50,008 nt of DNA, taken from Acidobacteria bacterium RIFCSPLOWO2_12_FULL_66_21 (GTDB lineage Bacteria > Acidobacteriota > Vicinamibacteria > Vicinamibacterales > 2-12-FULL-66-21). Below the pieces are notes generated by a model that saw only the letters and a list, made by a program, of their open reading frames with translations, was not told the DNA's origin and made no database searches. Positions 26,265 to 36,095 of this stretch are shown piece by piece (the first letter of the stretch is position 1; each line of letters begins with the position of its first letter). The stretch is from NCBI GenBank assembly GCA_001767455.1, contig MELC01000030.1:110475-160482 (forward strand), read 5' to 3'. Both the position numbers and the translations under genes were made by a program.

Positions 26265-29087
26265 TCATCCTTTTGCGCTCGTAAGCGCGGCGTCGCGCCG
26301 CCCCTTCTTCTCGACGTCGCCGCCTCGCGCCGGCGCCTCGCCGAATGCCTGATCGACAAGCGCCTGCTGGTTGATCGCGTGGCGCGCGGCGGACCCTTCC
26401 GCCGGGCTGGCGCTGCGCGGGCGGGCGACGCGGCCGACCGCTCGCTTCCCGGCCGCCTCCTGCAAGTACGGCCGCACGAAGTCCCACGCGCCCATGTTCT
26501 CCGGCTCTTCCTGCACCCACACGATCTCCGCGGCATTCGGATACAGATCCAGCGCCGCCCGCAGATCGCGCGTGGCTACCGGGTACAACTGCTCGAGGCG
26601 GCAGATCGCGACGTCATTCCGCGCCGGGCGCTGCTCGCCGGCGACCAGGTCCGTGTAGACCTTCCCGGAACAGACGAGCACCCGCCGAACCTCTCCCGCC
26701 CGCGGCCGCGCGTCCTCGTCGGGAATCACCATCCGGAACCGCCCCTCCGCAAGCTCCTGTGGCGCCGACGCGACGAGGGGATGTCGCAGCAGGCTCTTCG
26801 GCGTCAGGACGATGAGCGGCAGCGGGTCGATCTCGAGCAGCGCCGCCTGCCGCCGGAGCAGGTGGAAGTACTGCGCGGACGTGGTGCAGTTGGCGATCCG
26901 CATGTTGAGGTCGGCGGCAAGTTGGAGGAAGCGCTCGGGCCGCGCGCTCGCGTGGTCCGGCCCCTGGCCCTCGTGCGCGTGCGGCAGCAGCAGCACGAGC
27001 GAGGGACGCAGTCCCCATTTGCCGCGCGCGGAGACGAGGAACTCGTCGATCATCACCTGCGCGCCGTTGATGAAGTCCCCGTACTGGGCTTCCCAGATGA
27101 CGAGCCGCGACGGCTGCTGGATGTTGTAGCCGTACTCGAACCCGACGACGGCGTTCTCGGTCAGCGGGCTGTTGTGGATCTCGAAGGCCGCGCGCGACTG
27201 GGGCAGCGTCTGCAGCGGCACGTGGACCTGCCCGGTCTTCACGTCGTGGGACACCGCGTGGCGGTGGCTGAACGTCCCGCGTTCGACGTCCTCGCCCGTC
27301 AGGCGCACGCTGACGCCGTCGGCGAGAATGGACGCAATCGCCAGCTCCTCGGCCAGCGCCCAGTCGATCGTCCGCTCGCCCGGCGCGTCGAACGCGTGGC
27401 CGCGTTTTTCCCGTCCGCGCTCGCGCTTCCGGTGCATCGTGAAGCCGTCGGGCACCGACAGAAGGCCCTGGTTCAGATCGCGCAGCCGGTCGAGCGCCAC
27501 CGCGGTTTCGGTGCGCGCGGCCGCTCCGGCTGGCGGCTGTGCCGGCTCGGGCTCGGGGGCGGCCTCTTCGGGCTTCAGCGCATCGAGCGCGGCCTGGAGC
27601 TCGTCCATGCGCTGGCGGTTCATCGCGGTGACCGCGTCGGACGTCACGAGCCCACGCTGCACGAGCGTGTGCGCCCACACCTCCCGCACCGTCGGATGCG
27701 ACGAGATCTTCTGGTACATCAACGGCTGCGTGAACGCGGGCTCGTCCCCCTCGTTGTGCCCGTGCCGCCGGTAGCCGATCAGATCGATGAGGAAGTCGCG
27801 CTGGAACCGCGCGCGGTACGCAAAGGCGAGTCGCGCCGCCTCGACGCACGCCTCGGGATCGTCGGCGTTGACGTGCACGATCGGGATCTTGAAGCCGCGC
27901 GCAAGGCCGCTCGCATACGACGTGCTGTATGCGTCTTCGGGTCCGGTGGTAAACCCGAGCTGGTTGTTGACGATGATGTGGATCGTGCCGCCGGTGCTGT
28001 AGCCGGGCAGCCGGCCGAGGTTGAGCGTCTCGGCGACAATGCCCTGTCCGGGAAACGCGGCGTCGCCGTGGATGAGGATCGGAACGCTGATCGTCGCGTC
28101 GAACGACGGCGCGCCGGGGGTGTCGGCAGACGTGCCGGCGGCCCGCGCCATGCCCTCCACGATCGGGTTCACCGCTTCGAGGTGGCTCGGGTTGGGCGGC
28201 ATCGAGACGACGAGGTCCATCTCGGCGCCGCCCGCGATCGCGCGATGCGCGCCCGCGTGGTACTTCACGTCGCCGGTCCACGCCATGTCCTCACGGAAAC
28301 TGCGGGAGGAAACGGCGTCCTTGAACTCCGCGAGGATCTCGCCGTAGGGCTTGTTCAGGACGTGCGCCATCACGTTCAGCCGTCCGCGGTGCGCCATGCC
28401 GATCAGAATGTGGTGGCTCCCCGATTCGGCCGCCTCGCCGATCACCTCGTCGAGGATCGGGACGAGCATGTCGAGCCCTTCGATCGAGAACCGCGTCTTC
28501 CCGGGAAACGTGCGCTGGAGGAACCGCTCGAAGGCCTCGACCTCGGTCAGCCGGTCGAGGAGGGCAATCGGATCGATGGGATCGGACGGGGCGCGGAACC
28601 GGCCACACTCGGCCGCGTTGCGCAGCCACTGGCGCTCCTCGGGCACGAACACGTGCGCGTAGTCGTAGCCGGTGGTCGAGCAGTAGATGCGCCGGAACGC
28701 GTCGATCGCCTCGAGCATGTTCGAGGCGCCGGCGCAGAGCGGCGAGAACACGAGACTCGCGGGCAGGGTGCGGAGATCTTCTTCAGTAACGCCGTGCGTC
28801 TCTGGGAGCAGCGCCGGATCGCCCGCCGGAGGGTTTCCAAGCGGATCGAGCTGCGCGGCGAGGTGGCCGTATCGGCGGATCGACTGGGCGAGGTTGACCG
28901 CGCCGACGATTTTCCGGACCGGCAGTGTCCCGGCAGCCGGGGCGGCGGCCTCTTCGGCGGGAGGCGCCCAGGTATCGAACACCGCGCGCGTCTCGTCGTC
29001 CACCGACCCGGGGTCGTTCCGGTACTTCTCGTACAGCGCGAGAACATACCCACGGTTCAGCCCGGTGAACTCCTCCCACCCCGACAT
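26265..29087 (-). CDS. sucA: 2-oxoglutarate dehydrogenase E1 component
   Basis: 940 aa, full length for the family. It begins with the usual E2-binding segment (SGWEEFTGLNRGYVLALYEK). The thiamine-diphosphate parts are visible in GMAHRGRLNVMAHVLNKP, HGDAAFPGQGIVAETLNL and INNQLGFTT-like text (VNNQLGFTTGPEDAYST). C-terminal transketolase motifs include HAVSHDVKTG, WEAQYGDFINGAQVMIDEF, LLPHAHEGQGPDHASARPER and WVQEEPENMGAWDFVRPYL. It catalyses decarboxylation of 2-oxoglutarate in the TCA cycle. The start codon is only 19 bases from the divergent protease gene, so its promoter must overlap that gene or the gap itself. Confidence 0.96.
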   Translation of the reverse strand: MSGWEEFTGLNRGYVLALYEKYRNDPGSVDDETRAVFDTWAPPAEEAAAPAAGTLPVRKIVGAVNLAQSIRRYGHLAAQLDPLGNPPAGDPALLPETHGVTEEDLRTLPASLVFSPLCAGASNMLEAIDAFRRIYCSTTGYDYAHVFVPEERQWLRNAAECGRFRAPSDPIDPIALLDRLTEVEAFERFLQRTFPGKTRFSIEGLDMLVPILDEVIGEAAESGSHHILIGMAHRGRLNVMAHVLNKPYGEILAEFKDAVSSRSFREDMAWTGDVKYHAGAHRAIAGGAEMDLVVSMPPNPSHLEAVNPIVEGMARAAGTSADTPGAPSFDATISVPILIHGDAAFPGQGIVAETLNLGRLPGYSTGGTIHIIVNNQLGFTTGPEDAYSTSYASGLARGFKIPIVHVNADDPEACVEAARLAFAYRARFQRDFLIDLIGYRRHGHNEGDEPAFTQPLMYQKISSHPTVREVWAHTLVQRGLVTSDAVTAMNRQRMDELQAALDALKPEEAAPEPEPAQPPAGAAARTETAVALDRLRDLNQGLLSVPDGFTMHRKRERGREKRGHAFDAPGERTIDWALAEELAIASILADGVSVRLTGEDVERGTFSHRHAVSHDVKTGQVHVPLQTLPQSRAAFEIHNSPLTENAVVGFEYGYNIQQPSRLVIWEAQYGDFINGAQVMIDEFLVSARGKWGLRPSLVLLLPHAHEGQGPDHASARPERFLQLAADLNMRIANCTTSAQYFHLLRRQAALLEIDPLPLIVLTPKSLLRHPLVASAPQELAEGRFRMVIPDEDARPRAGEVRRVLVCSGKVYTDLVAGEQRPARNDVAICRLEQLYPVATRDLRAALDLYPNAAEIVWVQEEPENMGAWDFVRPYLQEAAGKRAVGRVARPRSASPAEGSAARHAINQQALVDQAFGEAPARGGDVEKKGRRDAALTSAKG

Positions 29088-29106
29088 ATCCTTATAATCC
29101 TACTCC
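29088..29106 (+). promoter_or_regulatory. TATAAT box nine bases before the M48 start (possible leaderless promoter)
   Basis: TATAAT at 29093-29098 is a perfect -10 hexamer. A start site about seven bases on would coincide with the ATG at 29107, giving a leaderless mRNA. No Shine-Dalgarno fits in the space. I see no convincing -35 element. Confidence 0.4.
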
Positions 29107-30417
29107 ATGCCCACACGCCGGCTGGCGCTCGCCATTGCGCGAAGCCTCATGTTTGCCCTCGTGTTCACGGCGCCGGTGCGATCCGCCGCCGATCAGAGGC
29201 TGCCGGTGCCTCCGCCGGATCCCGCGGCCATTGGAGCGGCGGCGGCGGCGGAGGTCTACCTCAACTCACTGTCGTCGGAACAGAAGGTACGGTCCGATGC
29301 GTACTTCGAGGGGAACTACTGGCTGACGCTATGGAATTTCCTGTGGTCGTCGGCGGTCCTCCTCGTCCTGCTGCACGGGGGGTGGTCCGCGCGCCTGCGG
29401 CAGACCGCCGCGCGGATCACGAGGCGTCCGATGCTGCAAGCGACGCTGTACTGGGTCGGCTTCATCACTGTTGCGACCGTGCTGTCATTTCCACTGACGG
29501 TGTACGCGGGGTACATACGCGAGCACCAATACGGACTCGCCACGCAGGACTTCGGCGGCTGGTTCGGCGATCAGCTCAAGAGCTTCGGCCTCTCGGTGGT
29601 GATGGGCGGCGCGCTCGTCGCGGTTCTTTACGCCGTCCTGCGCCGCAGCGGGCGGACATGGTGGGTGTGGGCATCGGTTGTCACCAGCGCGTTTCTCGCG
29701 CTGATGTTTACGGTCGGACCGGTGTACATCGACCCGATCTTCAACACGTACAGGCCGCTCCGCGACGAGGCGGTTCGCCAGCCCATTCTGCGGCTGGCGC
29801 GGGCGAATGGAATCGACGCGACGGAAGTGTGGGAGATGGACGCGTCGAAGCAGTCGACGCGCATCAGCGCGAATGTGAGCGGCATGTTCGGCACCGAACG
29901 CATCACGCTCAACGATAACCTGTTGAAGCGCGGGTCGCCGGAAGCCGTCCAGGCGGTGATGGGGCACGAGATGGGACATTACGTCCTGAACCACGCCTAC
30001 AAGATGCTGCTGTCGTTCTCGGTGGTGGTCGTGATTGGATTTGCCGTCATCGGCTGGACATACCCGCGGCTGGCGGAACGCCATCGTGCGCGCTGGGGCG
30101 TCGAGGGGGTCGCGGACCCAGCGGGTCTGCCGCTGCTCGCGCTGATCCTGGGCGCGTATCTCTTCGTTCTGACGCCGGTCATCAACACGATTGTCCGCAC
30201 GAATGAATACGAGGCCGACGTGTTCGGGCTGAATGCCGCCCGGCAGCCCGACGGCTTTGCCGAGGCGGCGCTGCTGGTGAGCGACTATCGGAAGCTGCGG
30301 CCCGGCCCGTGGGAGGAGGCGATCTTTTTCGATCATCCGAGCGGCCGGACACGGATTTTCACCGCCATGCGCTGGAAGGCCGAGCAGATTCCGGCGCAAA
30401 ATCGTCCCGCCAAATAA
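29107..30417 (+). CDS. M48 family zinc endopeptidase, Ste24/CAAX-protease type
   Basis: 436 aa membrane metalloprotease. Hydrophobic N-terminus (about 8-26), then helices at about 74-90, 111-136, 160-178, 186-206 and two more near 298-316 and 337-358. The zinc site HEMGH lies at 287-291 and the third ligand in NEYEADVFGLN (about 364-374). The order of helices and the sequence YIDPIFNTYRPL match Ste24-like peptidases rather than HtpX. In bacteria, members take part in membrane-protein quality control. It stands alone, divergent from sucA with 19 bases between. Confidence 0.9.
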   Translation: MPTRRLALAIARSLMFALVFTAPVRSAADQRLPVPPPDPAAIGAAAAAEVYLNSLSSEQKVRSDAYFEGNYWLTLWNFLWSSAVLLVLLHGGWSARLRQTAARITRRPMLQATLYWVGFITVATVLSFPLTVYAGYIREHQYGLATQDFGGWFGDQLKSFGLSVVMGGALVAVLYAVLRRSGRTWWVWASVVTSAFLALMFTVGPVYIDPIFNTYRPLRDEAVRQPILRLARANGIDATEVWEMDASKQSTRISANVSGMFGTERITLNDNLLKRGSPEAVQAVMGHEMGHYVLNHAYKMLLSFSVVVVIGFAVIGWTYPRLAERHRARWGVEGVADPAGLPLLALILGAYLFVLTPVINTIVRTNEYEADVFGLNAARQPDGFAEAALLVSDYRKLRPGPWEEAIFFDHPSGRTRIFTAMRWKAEQIPAQNRPAK

Positions 30418-30432
30418 CTGATACAGGCGGGC

Positions 30433-32808
30433 TTACGGCATCGGGGCCGGCGTGACCACGCGCGTGAACTGACCGCGCTGCAGCAGTTCACGCCCCTTGC
30501 CGCCGCGGCCGGTGACCTCGTATTTCGTCGTGCTGATCGTCTGCTCGGCTCCGCGGGTCGTCTCCACGGTCATCAGATCGCGATCGCCCGTTGACGCGAT
30601 GAAGCCGAGCACCCGGTCCTCCTTGGGACTGATCTTGATCAGAATGACGCCGCGGCCGGGGCCTGACAGGAAGTTGACCTCCTCGACCTTGCACAGCATC
30701 GCCCGCGCCTGGTGCGTCGCCGCAATCAGCACCTCGTCGCCGGTGATCCGCGCGACGCCGACACACTCCGCCCCCTCCGCCGTCCGCGCGTAGCGCCTGC
30801 CGGCGCGTGTGCTGGGCTCCACGAACGCTTCCAGGCCGAACCTGAGGCTGTAGCCGTCGCTCGACACCGCGACGGCGTGCACGGGGGGCGCCTCGCCTTC
30901 CCTGCGCGGCGTGATGTTGCCGGCCACGCGCGGATCCAGGCTCATCGCCGCGACGATGCGCTCGCCGTCCCTCAGCTTGAAGAACCGCTGGATGGGCTCG
31001 CCGTACCCCGTCGATGCGGGAATGTCCGTGATGCGCGACGTGTAGGCGACGCCGAAGTTGCTGAAGAACGCCACCGACGCGCGCGTGCTCCCCGGCAGAA
31101 CGGCCATGACCGCGTCCCCTTCGCGCAGTCGCGTGGTCGCCACGTCCTTCACTTCCTTCTGCCGCTTCACCCATCCGTCGCGCGAGACGATGACGACGTT
31201 GTCTTCCTCGATGATGAAGTCTTCCGCGCTGTACTCCGCCTCGCCCGCGTCGCTCGAGATGGAGGTCCGCCTCGCGTCGCCGTACTTCTTCTGGATCTCT
31301 TCGAGCTCGACGCGGACGATGTCCCATCGTGCGCGCTCGTCCTTGAGCAGCGTGCCGATCTGGCGCATGCGGCGGCGCTTGTCCTCCAGCTCCTTGCGGA
31401 TGACCAGGATCTCGAGCCGCGCCAGCCGGTAGATCTTCAGCTCGAGGACCGCGTCGGTCTGGTCGGCGTCGAGATCGAAGCGCTTGATGATCTGCTGCGC
31501 CGCGTCCGCCTTCCCCTCGGACTTGCGCACGATCCGCAGGATCTCGTCGAGCGCGTCGAACACCTTCTCGAAGCCCGTGAGGATGTGCACGCGCTTCTTC
31601 AGCGCCTCGAGCTCGTGCTCCAGCCGCCGCGTCACGACGTCGAGCCGGAAATGGAGGAAGTGCCAGAGCATCGCGTGCAGATCGAGCCGCTCGGGCCGCC
31701 CCACCTCGGGGTTCTCCGTCGGGATCAGGCACGTGAGATTGACGATGAAGCTGGTCTGGAGGGGCGTGTGCTTGAACAGGTACGCCATCACCATCTTCTC
31801 GTCCGCGTCCCGCTTCAGCTCGAGCGCGATCCGCACGTCGTCGGTCGACAGGTCCTTGACGTCCACGAGCGGCGGGAGCCTGCGGCTCAGCGCTACGTCG
31901 GCGATGCGCTCGACGAGCGTGGCCTTGTTGATCGTGTACGGGACGCTGGTGATGTAAATCGTCTTCCCGGCGCGCGTGACCGGCCCTTCCTCCCAGGTGG
32001 CGCGCAGCCGGATCGCGCCGGAACCCGTCTTGTAGATCTCCTTCAGCTCCTCCGGCGAGTTGAGCATCTGGCCGCCCGTCGGGAAGTCCGGCCCCTTCAC
32101 GTAGCGGCACAACTGGACGCTGGTCAGATCCGGGTTGTCCAGGAGCTTGATGAGCGCCGTGCACACCTCGTTGAGGCTGTGCGGCGGAATGTTCGTGGCC
32201 ATGCCGACGGCGATTCCCGTGGCGCCGTTGATCAGCAGATTGGGGATGCGAGAGGGGAGGACAACCGGCTCCGTGCGTGTGCCATCGTAGTTCGGCCGGA
32301 ACGGCACCGTGGCCTGCTCGATCTCCGCGAGGATCTCGTCGCTCAGCCTCGCGAGACGGCATTCCGTGTAGCGCATCGCCGCCGCGCTGTCGCCGTCGAG
32401 CGATCCGAAGTTCCCCGACCCGTCGATGAGCGGATAGCGCAGCGAGAAGGACTGCGCCATGCGGACCAGCGTCTCGTACAGCGCGGAGTCGCCGTGGGGA
32501 TGGTAGTTGCCCATCACGTCGCCCACGACCTTCGCGCACTTGCGGTGTTTCGCGGCGGCCGTGAGGTTCTGCTGCCACATCGTGTACAGGATGCGGCGCT
32601 GCACGGGCTTCAGCCCGTCGCGCACGTCGGGCAGCGCGCGCGACGTGATGACCGACAGGGCGTAGTTGAGGTATCTCGATTGCGCCGCTTCGTGCAGCGA
32701 GACCGCTTCGGGCTCGCCGCCGCCGCGGCCCGACGAATCGACGGCCGTTCCGCCGCCGTCCACCGAATCGAACAGAGACGCGCTATTCTTCTTTCCGCGT
32801 TTGGCCAA
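30433..32808 (-). CDS. parC: Type IIA DNA topoisomerase subunit A (topoisomerase IV ParC-like)
   Basis: 791 aa. The start is TTG at 32808 behind a strong GGAGGAG. After a 35-residue extension the winged-helix/tower domains begin ([20 protein letters not shown]); the quinolone-region text is [20 protein letters not shown] and the catalytic tyrosine is Tyr147 in [11 protein letters not shown]. The C-terminal propeller (about 530-790) has blades such as [14 protein letters not shown] GyrA-box-like GRGGKG occurs only at the extreme C-terminus ([13 protein letters not shown]), not in the first blade as in true GyrA. This favours a decatenating topoisomerase IV. Its B partner is 9.6 kb away. Confidence 0.83.
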   Translation of the reverse strand: MAKRGKKNSASLFDSVDGGGTAVDSSGRGGGEPEAVSLHEAAQSRYLNYALSVITSRALPDVRDGLKPVQRRILYTMWQQNLTAAAKHRKCAKVVGDVMGNYHPHGDSALYETLVRMAQSFSLRYPLIDGSGNFGSLDGDSAAAMRYTECRLARLSDEILAEIEQATVPFRPNYDGTRTEPVVLPSRIPNLLINGATGIAVGMATNIPPHSLNEVCTALIKLLDNPDLTSVQLCRYVKGPDFPTGGQMLNSPEELKEIYKTGSGAIRLRATWEEGPVTRAGKTIYITSVPYTINKATLVERIADVALSRRLPPLVDVKDLSTDDVRIALELKRDADEKMVMAYLFKHTPLQTSFIVNLTCLIPTENPEVGRPERLDLHAMLWHFLHFRLDVVTRRLEHELEALKKRVHILTGFEKVFDALDEILRIVRKSEGKADAAQQIIKRFDLDADQTDAVLELKIYRLARLEILVIRKELEDKRRRMRQIGTLLKDERARWDIVRVELEEIQKKYGDARRTSISSDAGEAEYSAEDFIIEEDNVVIVSRDGWVKRQKEVKDVATTRLREGDAVMAVLPGSTRASVAFFSNFGVAYTSRITDIPASTGYGEPIQRFFKLRDGERIVAAMSLDPRVAGNITPRREGEAPPVHAVAVSSDGYSLRFGLEAFVEPSTRAGRRYARTAEGAECVGVARITGDEVLIAATHQARAMLCKVEEVNFLSGPGRGVILIKISPKEDRVLGFIASTGDRDLMTVETTRGAEQTISTTKYEVTGRGGKGRELLQRGQFTRVVTPAPMP

Positions 32809-32903
32809 CGACGCTCCTCCGAAGCCACAAGGTCCCGGTCCAGTCTGTCACGGCTCCCACCGATGATTCTGTACTCGTTTGCGGCAAGCTGCATAATGGC
32901 CCA

Positions 32904-33001
32904 GGCGCGCCGCAGGCGCGCCCGCTGGAGCGGAGCGGGGCGACGGGGCCCCGCGAGCGACAGCGATTGGGGGTCCGGCGGGGCGAAGCCCCCCGGTCTA
33001 G
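32904..33001. repeat. Dispersed GC-rich repeat with hairpin
   Basis: The stretch contains CTGGAGCGGAGCGGGGCGAC and GGGGCCCCGCGAGCGAC, which match the reverse complement of the 80-bp repeat at 49.84-50.0 kb, and ends in a GGCGGGGC-GAA-GCCCCCCGG hairpin. It fills the gap before the broken phzF and ends three bases before that gene's ATG. Confidence 0.75.
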
Positions 33002-33004
33002 TAG

Positions 33005-33585
33005 ATGATTAGATACCTTCACCTCGATGTCTTTACCAGCCGGCCGTTCGAAGGCAACCAGCTCGCGGTGTTTCCCGAGCCCGGCGCGCTCACGGCCGCT
33101 CAGATGCAGACCATCACGCGCGAGATGAACTTCTCCGAGTCCTGTTCGTTCCGCTCGTCACGCGCGACGCCGTCGATCGAGTCTCGGTCGAGCGCCGCGC
33201 GCTGTCGCGCTGCCTCGGCGCCGCGGCTCTTCCGGAGCTGCCGGTCTTCTGTTTTTCAACGGATGGACCGGGTGGGCGGGAGGAAACCGTCTACAGCCGG
33301 ATGCTGGTGCCGTCGCTCGGTGTCGCCGAGGACCCCGCGACCGGCGCCGCCAGCGGCCCGCTCGGCTGCTACCTGCTTCGCCACGGCGTCGTCACGCCGG
33401 AGGCCGCCCGTTCGATGCTCAGCCTGCAAGGCGTCGCCATGCGCAGGCCGAGCCGGGTGCACATCTCCATCGACAGCCGCGACGGCGAAATCACCCGCGT
33501 GCGTGTCGGCGGTCAGTCGGTGCTCGTCGGCCGCGGAGAGCTCGGCCCTGATCCGCGCGGCACAGACGACCGAGGCACGGTCTAA
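33005..33585 (+). pseudogene. PhzF-family isomerase gene with internal deletion and frameshift
   Basis: The first 45 codons are a normal PhzF N-terminus (MIRYLHLDVFTSRPFEGNQL, ending REMNFSES with the catalytic glutamate). From 33142 the reading frame changes and the text continues as the C-terminal third: LFVPLVTRDAVDRVSVERRA, then VAEDPATGAASGPLGCYLLR, ending at 33585. About 100 codons of the middle (including the LRFAGHPT-type region) are missing at the junction. PhzF enzymes are about 280-300 aa; the two halves here total about 190 codons. The gene cannot make a working protein. Convergent with the GH127 gene. Confidence 0.85.
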
Positions 33586-33609
33586 CCGCCGCAGAAGACT
33601 GGAAGAGCG

Positions 33610-35961
33610 TCAAATCGCCCGGATGGCCCGAACCCGCCGGGGGAAGTCCTTGTCGTCGTAATGCTGGCGGCCGGAGTCAGCGAAATCGATGTGATTCGCC
33701 ATGTCGGCCGTCTGCTGCGACGAAGCCCAGTAGGTGAAATTGTCGGCGACGTTGCCTTCTCGAAAATCACCGAGCCCCGCGGCTGTCAGATTGCGATACA
33801 TCAGCGCCAGCTCATCTCTCGACGGGAGGAACCAGCCCCGGATCCCGTTCACGCTGAGATTCGCGCACAAGTCGGCGGCCGTGGCCCGTTCAGTGCAGGC
33901 CGCCAGCATGTCGAGCGTATTCTGTTTACCTGTCCCTACGGCAGTACCGCGAGCACCGGCGATCGCCCGCCGGAAACATCCCCACTTGGCGCCCGCGCTC
34001 TGATCGAAGGGAGCGGTTTCCAGGTAGCGCCACCCGTCGGTCGCGTAGTTCGGGTTTTCATAGAAGATGAAGCCGCCGGCAGGACCGGTGTCGCCGGGCT
34101 CATACCCCGCGGTCGACAACCACACGCTCATCTCCCCCGCTCCACGGTTGGCCCAGAGGTAGTAAGGAACCAGCTTGACCGGCTTGGCGGGCGACGATGG
34201 GTTGCTGATACTCCTGGCCTCCGCCCCGATCACCGTGACGCCGTCGAAGCGTCCCTTCTCAACCGACGGTGTCAACTCCACAGCCGGATCGAACAGCGAG
34301 TTCAGGACGTGCCCGCTGTCTGACTCCGGCCACTCCAGGCAGTAGACGATCGGCCCCCGTTCCACGGCGATCCGGCGCCGGTCCTGTGGCACTCTCCGGT
34401 CGGCTACGTCTCTTCTGACTTCAAAGGGAAATTCCACATCGACCACGTCGCCGTTCTTCCACTGACGATCGAGCGACACGTACCCCGACGCATCGGGAGC
34501 GGCGCCGACGCTTCTCCCGTTCACCGACACCGTGGCCCCTTTGCGGATCTTGTCGGCGTACGCGTACAGCGTTCCCGGAACGGGCCGGTTGCGGGCCCAC
34601 CCGGGAATGCGCAACTTGATGGTGCCCTGCACAGCGTCCGCGGTCGATACGGTGATCCTCGATTTGCCTCCCCACGGCATCTCGCTCGTGACCGACAGCC
34701 CGATCGCCTTCGCGTCGACCTCGAACGAGGTTTGGCTGGACACGTACAGATTCACGTAGATCGCGCCGTTCCTGTCCTGCGCGTAGACGAAGCCAGGCAT
34801 GGATGCGAGAAACCGAACGAGATTCGGAGGGCAGCACTCGAGCGACGCCCGTTGCCAGCGAGTGTCGCGTCCGTCGCCGGCGCTCGCCAGCCTGTTGACG
34901 TAGAAGAAGTGGTCCCCGGACGCCGACACGCCGGCGACGGCGTTGTTGTACATGCCGCGTTCCATCACGTCGATGTACTTGCCGTCGCCCGTCGCCATGA
35001 AGAGTCGGTGGTTCAGCGTGATGAACATCAGCACGGCGCACGTTTCAGAGTAGGCGGAGATGTTCGGAAGCGAATACGGCTCGCCGAACCCTTCGTTCCC
35101 CGTCGTCCCGACGCCGCCGGTGATGTACATCTTCCGGTCCACCACGTCGAGCCACATCCGCTGGGCGGCGTTGAAATAGTCCTTGATCCCGGTCAGCACG
35201 CCCACATCCACGAGAGACACCATGAGGGTGACGCAGTTCACGGCGTGACCGACCGCTTCGTTCTGCTCCAGGACAGGCTTGTAGGATTGATTGTGCCTGC
35301 TCCGGTTCACCGAGTTGGCCAGTCCCCTTATGTCGAGGTAGTGCTTCGCGAGATCGAGATGCTTCTTGTCGTGCGTGGCCCGGTACAACTGAATGCAGTT
35401 GATCGCGTCTCGCTCGCCTCCGGAGAACGGTGGGTTGTTTGCCACGAAATCGCGGTACAGCGCGTCGGCGACCTTGATCGCGTTGTCGAGCAGGTCTCTT
35501 CGTCCCTTCGTGTTGTAGTAGGCTGCAGCGACCTCGAACCCGCCGTTCCCGCGACCTTGCGCCTGCTTCAGTTGTTGAAGGCGAGCATCCACCTGCGCTT
35601 GTAAACGAGGATTCGGGTGTGTCTCGAGCGACAGGATCGCCGCTTCCAGAACGTTGCCGCCAAAGTCTCTTTCCAGCTCATTGAGCTTCTGGACTTCGAA
35701 AGGAATGGTCACTTCCGCGTTGGTCGCGATCTTCGGCTTCCAGAAGGTGTCCGTGATCGTCACGTCGGAATAGCGCTTCGGCTGGATCGGGTAGTCCGCA
35801 ACGGGCGTGTAGCGGTCTCGAGATATCCGGACGTCCGCAGGCTTGGGTGCAGTCCCTGCCTGCGTGTCGGCGCCCGCGCGTGTGGCACCCTCGGCGGCGG
35901 CGACAGATGCCAGCGCGGCCGCCTTCAGGAAATCCCGGCGAGCGATATTGCCCGTCACCAT
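33610..35961 (-). CDS. GH127-like beta-L-arabinofuranosidase with C-terminal Lcl/DUF1566-like domain
   Basis: 783 aa. The ATG at 35961 has GGAGG six bases upstream and opens a Tat-type signal (ARRDFLKAAALASVAAA). The GH127 part (about 60-610) has the zinc/catalytic features known from Bifidobacterium HypBA1: an ETC motif (AYSETCAVLMFI) and CCPPN (SLECCPPNLVRF). HypBA1 removes beta-1,2-linked L-arabinofuranose using a Cys nucleophile and zinc. The last 165 residues are unrelated: GDTGPAGGFIFYENPNY, DGWRYLETAPFDQSAGAKWG, WFLPSRDELALMYRNL and FTYWASSQQ match the Lcl/DUF1566-like domain of surface adhesins. The protein is probably exported folded. It stands alone. Confidence 0.88.
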   Translation of the reverse strand: MVTGNIARRDFLKAAALASVAAAEGATRAGADTQAGTAPKPADVRISRDRYTPVADYPIQPKRYSDVTITDTFWKPKIATNAEVTIPFEVQKLNELERDFGGNVLEAAILSLETHPNPRLQAQVDARLQQLKQAQGRGNGGFEVAAAYYNTKGRRDLLDNAIKVADALYRDFVANNPPFSGGERDAINCIQLYRATHDKKHLDLAKHYLDIRGLANSVNRSRHNQSYKPVLEQNEAVGHAVNCVTLMVSLVDVGVLTGIKDYFNAAQRMWLDVVDRKMYITGGVGTTGNEGFGEPYSLPNISAYSETCAVLMFITLNHRLFMATGDGKYIDVMERGMYNNAVAGVSASGDHFFYVNRLASAGDGRDTRWQRASLECCPPNLVRFLASMPGFVYAQDRNGAIYVNLYVSSQTSFEVDAKAIGLSVTSEMPWGGKSRITVSTADAVQGTIKLRIPGWARNRPVPGTLYAYADKIRKGATVSVNGRSVGAAPDASGYVSLDRQWKNGDVVDVEFPFEVRRDVADRRVPQDRRRIAVERGPIVYCLEWPESDSGHVLNSLFDPAVELTPSVEKGRFDGVTVIGAEARSISNPSSPAKPVKLVPYYLWANRGAGEMSVWLSTAGYEPGDTGPAGGFIFYENPNYATDGWRYLETAPFDQSAGAKWGCFRRAIAGARGTAVGTGKQNTLDMLAACTERATAADLCANLSVNGIRGWFLPSRDELALMYRNLTAAGLGDFREGNVADNFTYWASSQQTADMANHIDFADSGRQHYDDKDFPRRVRAIRAI

Positions 35962-36095
35962 CGCACCTCCTGCGAGCCGTCTAGAATAGACCAAGCGGCC
36001 CGCCGGTTTGAAGGTATGATTGTCGAGGCGCCGATTCCCTGAACGGCGACCTCTCAGCGGTTGGTTTACGGACGTCTTTCCGAAGGACCTGATCA
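35962..36095. other. Divergent intergenic region, GH127 / pantothenate operon
   Basis: 134 bases hold the promoters of both sides. AAGGA lies about ten bases before the plus-strand ATG. I see no strong -35/-10 pair, no riboswitch-like structure and no repeat. Confidence 0.4.

Noticed and set aside
26379-29918. An 1179-codon open frame on the plus strand opposite sucA
   Set aside because: It is a GC-bias shadow of sucA: Arg/Val/Asp-rich, no domain, and it crosses into the divergent gene. Similar long antisense frames over parC, hypF and the kinases were rejected for the same reason.
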